A stretch of 64,000 bases of DNA, taken from the NCBI RefSeq assembly GCF_002920535.1, contig NZ_PQSS01000003.1:186001-250000 (forward strand), given 5' to 3'. Positions 63,682-64,000 of the stretch are shown here, one piece after another. The position numbers were made by a program, and so were the translations under genes. Below the pieces are notes generated by a model. It searched no databases and was not told the origin of the DNA. It saw only the letters and a list, made by a program, of their open reading frames with translations. The stretch is from Streptomyces sp. Ru71 (GTDB lineage: Bacteria; Actinomycetota; Actinomycetes; Streptomycetales; Streptomycetaceae). The number at the start of each line of letters is the position of its first letter. The stretch's first letter is position 1.

Positions 63682-64000
63682 TCACGAGGCGGTGTCGTCG
63701 GGCGTATCCGTCCGGGGGTTGTCCCCGGGACGGGGCAGGCCGCCCGACGCTCCAGATGTGGTGTCCTGCTGAGCGGTCCCCCCGGCGGAACGGATGTCCC
63801 GTCCGGCCCGCTCGCTCTCGATGAGCTCGTTCAGCCAGCGCACTTCGCGCTCCACGGACTCCATCCCGTGGCGCTGGAGCTCAAGGGTGTAGTCGTCGAG
63901 GCGCTCCCGGGTGCGCGTCAGTGAGGCGCGCATCTTCTCCAGCCGCTCCTCCAGCCGGCTGCGGCGGCCTTCGAGGACGCGCATGCGGACGTCGCGCGAG
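63682..64000 (-). CDS. PadR family regulator, C-terminal part (cut by window edge)
   Basis: The frame is open through base 64000, so the N-terminal winged helix is outside the window. The 105 residues present are a helical, coiled-coil C-terminal domain ([50 protein letters not shown]) as in Vir-type PadR regulators, followed by a disordered Gly/Pro/Asp tail. Its assignment rests on this domain and on its position next to ino1, and is moderately secure. Confidence 0.65.
   Translation of the reverse strand, partial: SRDVRMRVLEGRRSRLEERLEKMRASLTRTRERLDDYTLELQRHGMESVEREVRWLNELIESERAGRDIRSAGGTAQQDTTSGASGGLPRPGDNPRTDTPDDTAS

Overview
The window is high-GC actinobacterial DNA and is almost certainly the origin region of a Streptomyces (or very close relative) chromosome. 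Three things support this: the gene order gyrA-gyrB-dciA-recF-gnd-dnaN-oriC-dnaA-rpmH-rnpA-yidD-yidC-jag-rsmG-parA-parB, the Streptomyces-type parS sites (GTTTCACGTGAAAC), and the presence of crgA, class E sortases, DUF5324 and an LppU/SCO3897-type protein. I see no insertion sequence, prophage or CRISPR array. Nearly everything is core chromosome, with some accessory-looking genes near the left edge.

Layout. 1-6.6 kb: metabolic and accessory genes (end of an acyl-CoA dehydrogenase, rhodanese, J-domain-like protein, DUF2252, YbaK-type deacylase, a LysE exporter beside a 2-oxoglutarate/Fe(II) dioxygenase, an aminoglycoside phosphotransferase-like protein), then tRNA-Leu. 7.2-15.4 kb: the conserved cell-wall and signalling operon fhaA-fhaB-pstP-rodA-pbpA-pknB. 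15.5-19.7 kb: leftward cluster of three class E sortases with a glutamine amidotransferase, a 53-aa membrane protein and a DUF881 protein, followed by crgA, rhomboid protease and cyclophilin. 22.3-28.4 kb: DUF5324, tRNA-Ala, a HTH regulator with a C-terminally anchored Ser/Thr kinase, secreted proteins, DLW-39, tRNA-Ile. 28.5-45.4 kb: replication core. oriC lies in the 1 kb dnaN-dnaA gap and carries many DnaA boxes. 45.5-52 kb: parAB with parS sites, a GNAT enzyme, trxA/trxB, and an ECF sigma/zinc anti-sigma pair. 52-63.6 kb: pseudokinase-murJ-DUF6049 envelope operon, divergent cca, LppU-like protein, MFS transporter, inositol-phosphate synthase, and the C-terminal end of a PadR-like regulator cut by the window edge.

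How the genes fit together. The left half builds and regulates the envelope: the PknB/PstP phosphorylation switch, FHA readers, RodA/PbpA wall synthesis, sortases and CrgA. A MurJ flippase with a separate degenerate kinase sits at the right. FhaA on the left and the pseudokinase on the right are plausible partners, since in mycobacteria the corresponding kinase-like domain is fused to MviN and binds FhaA. The middle replicates and segregates the chromosome. Seven perfect parS sites lie to the right of dnaA, three of them inside coding sequence. DnaA boxes also occur outside oriC, most strikingly as a cluster in the crgA-rhomboid gap.

Most starts were chosen from Shine-Dalgarno placement and translational coupling (GTGA/ATGA overlaps are common). 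Functions are assigned by motif recognition from the sequence alone, without database searches.
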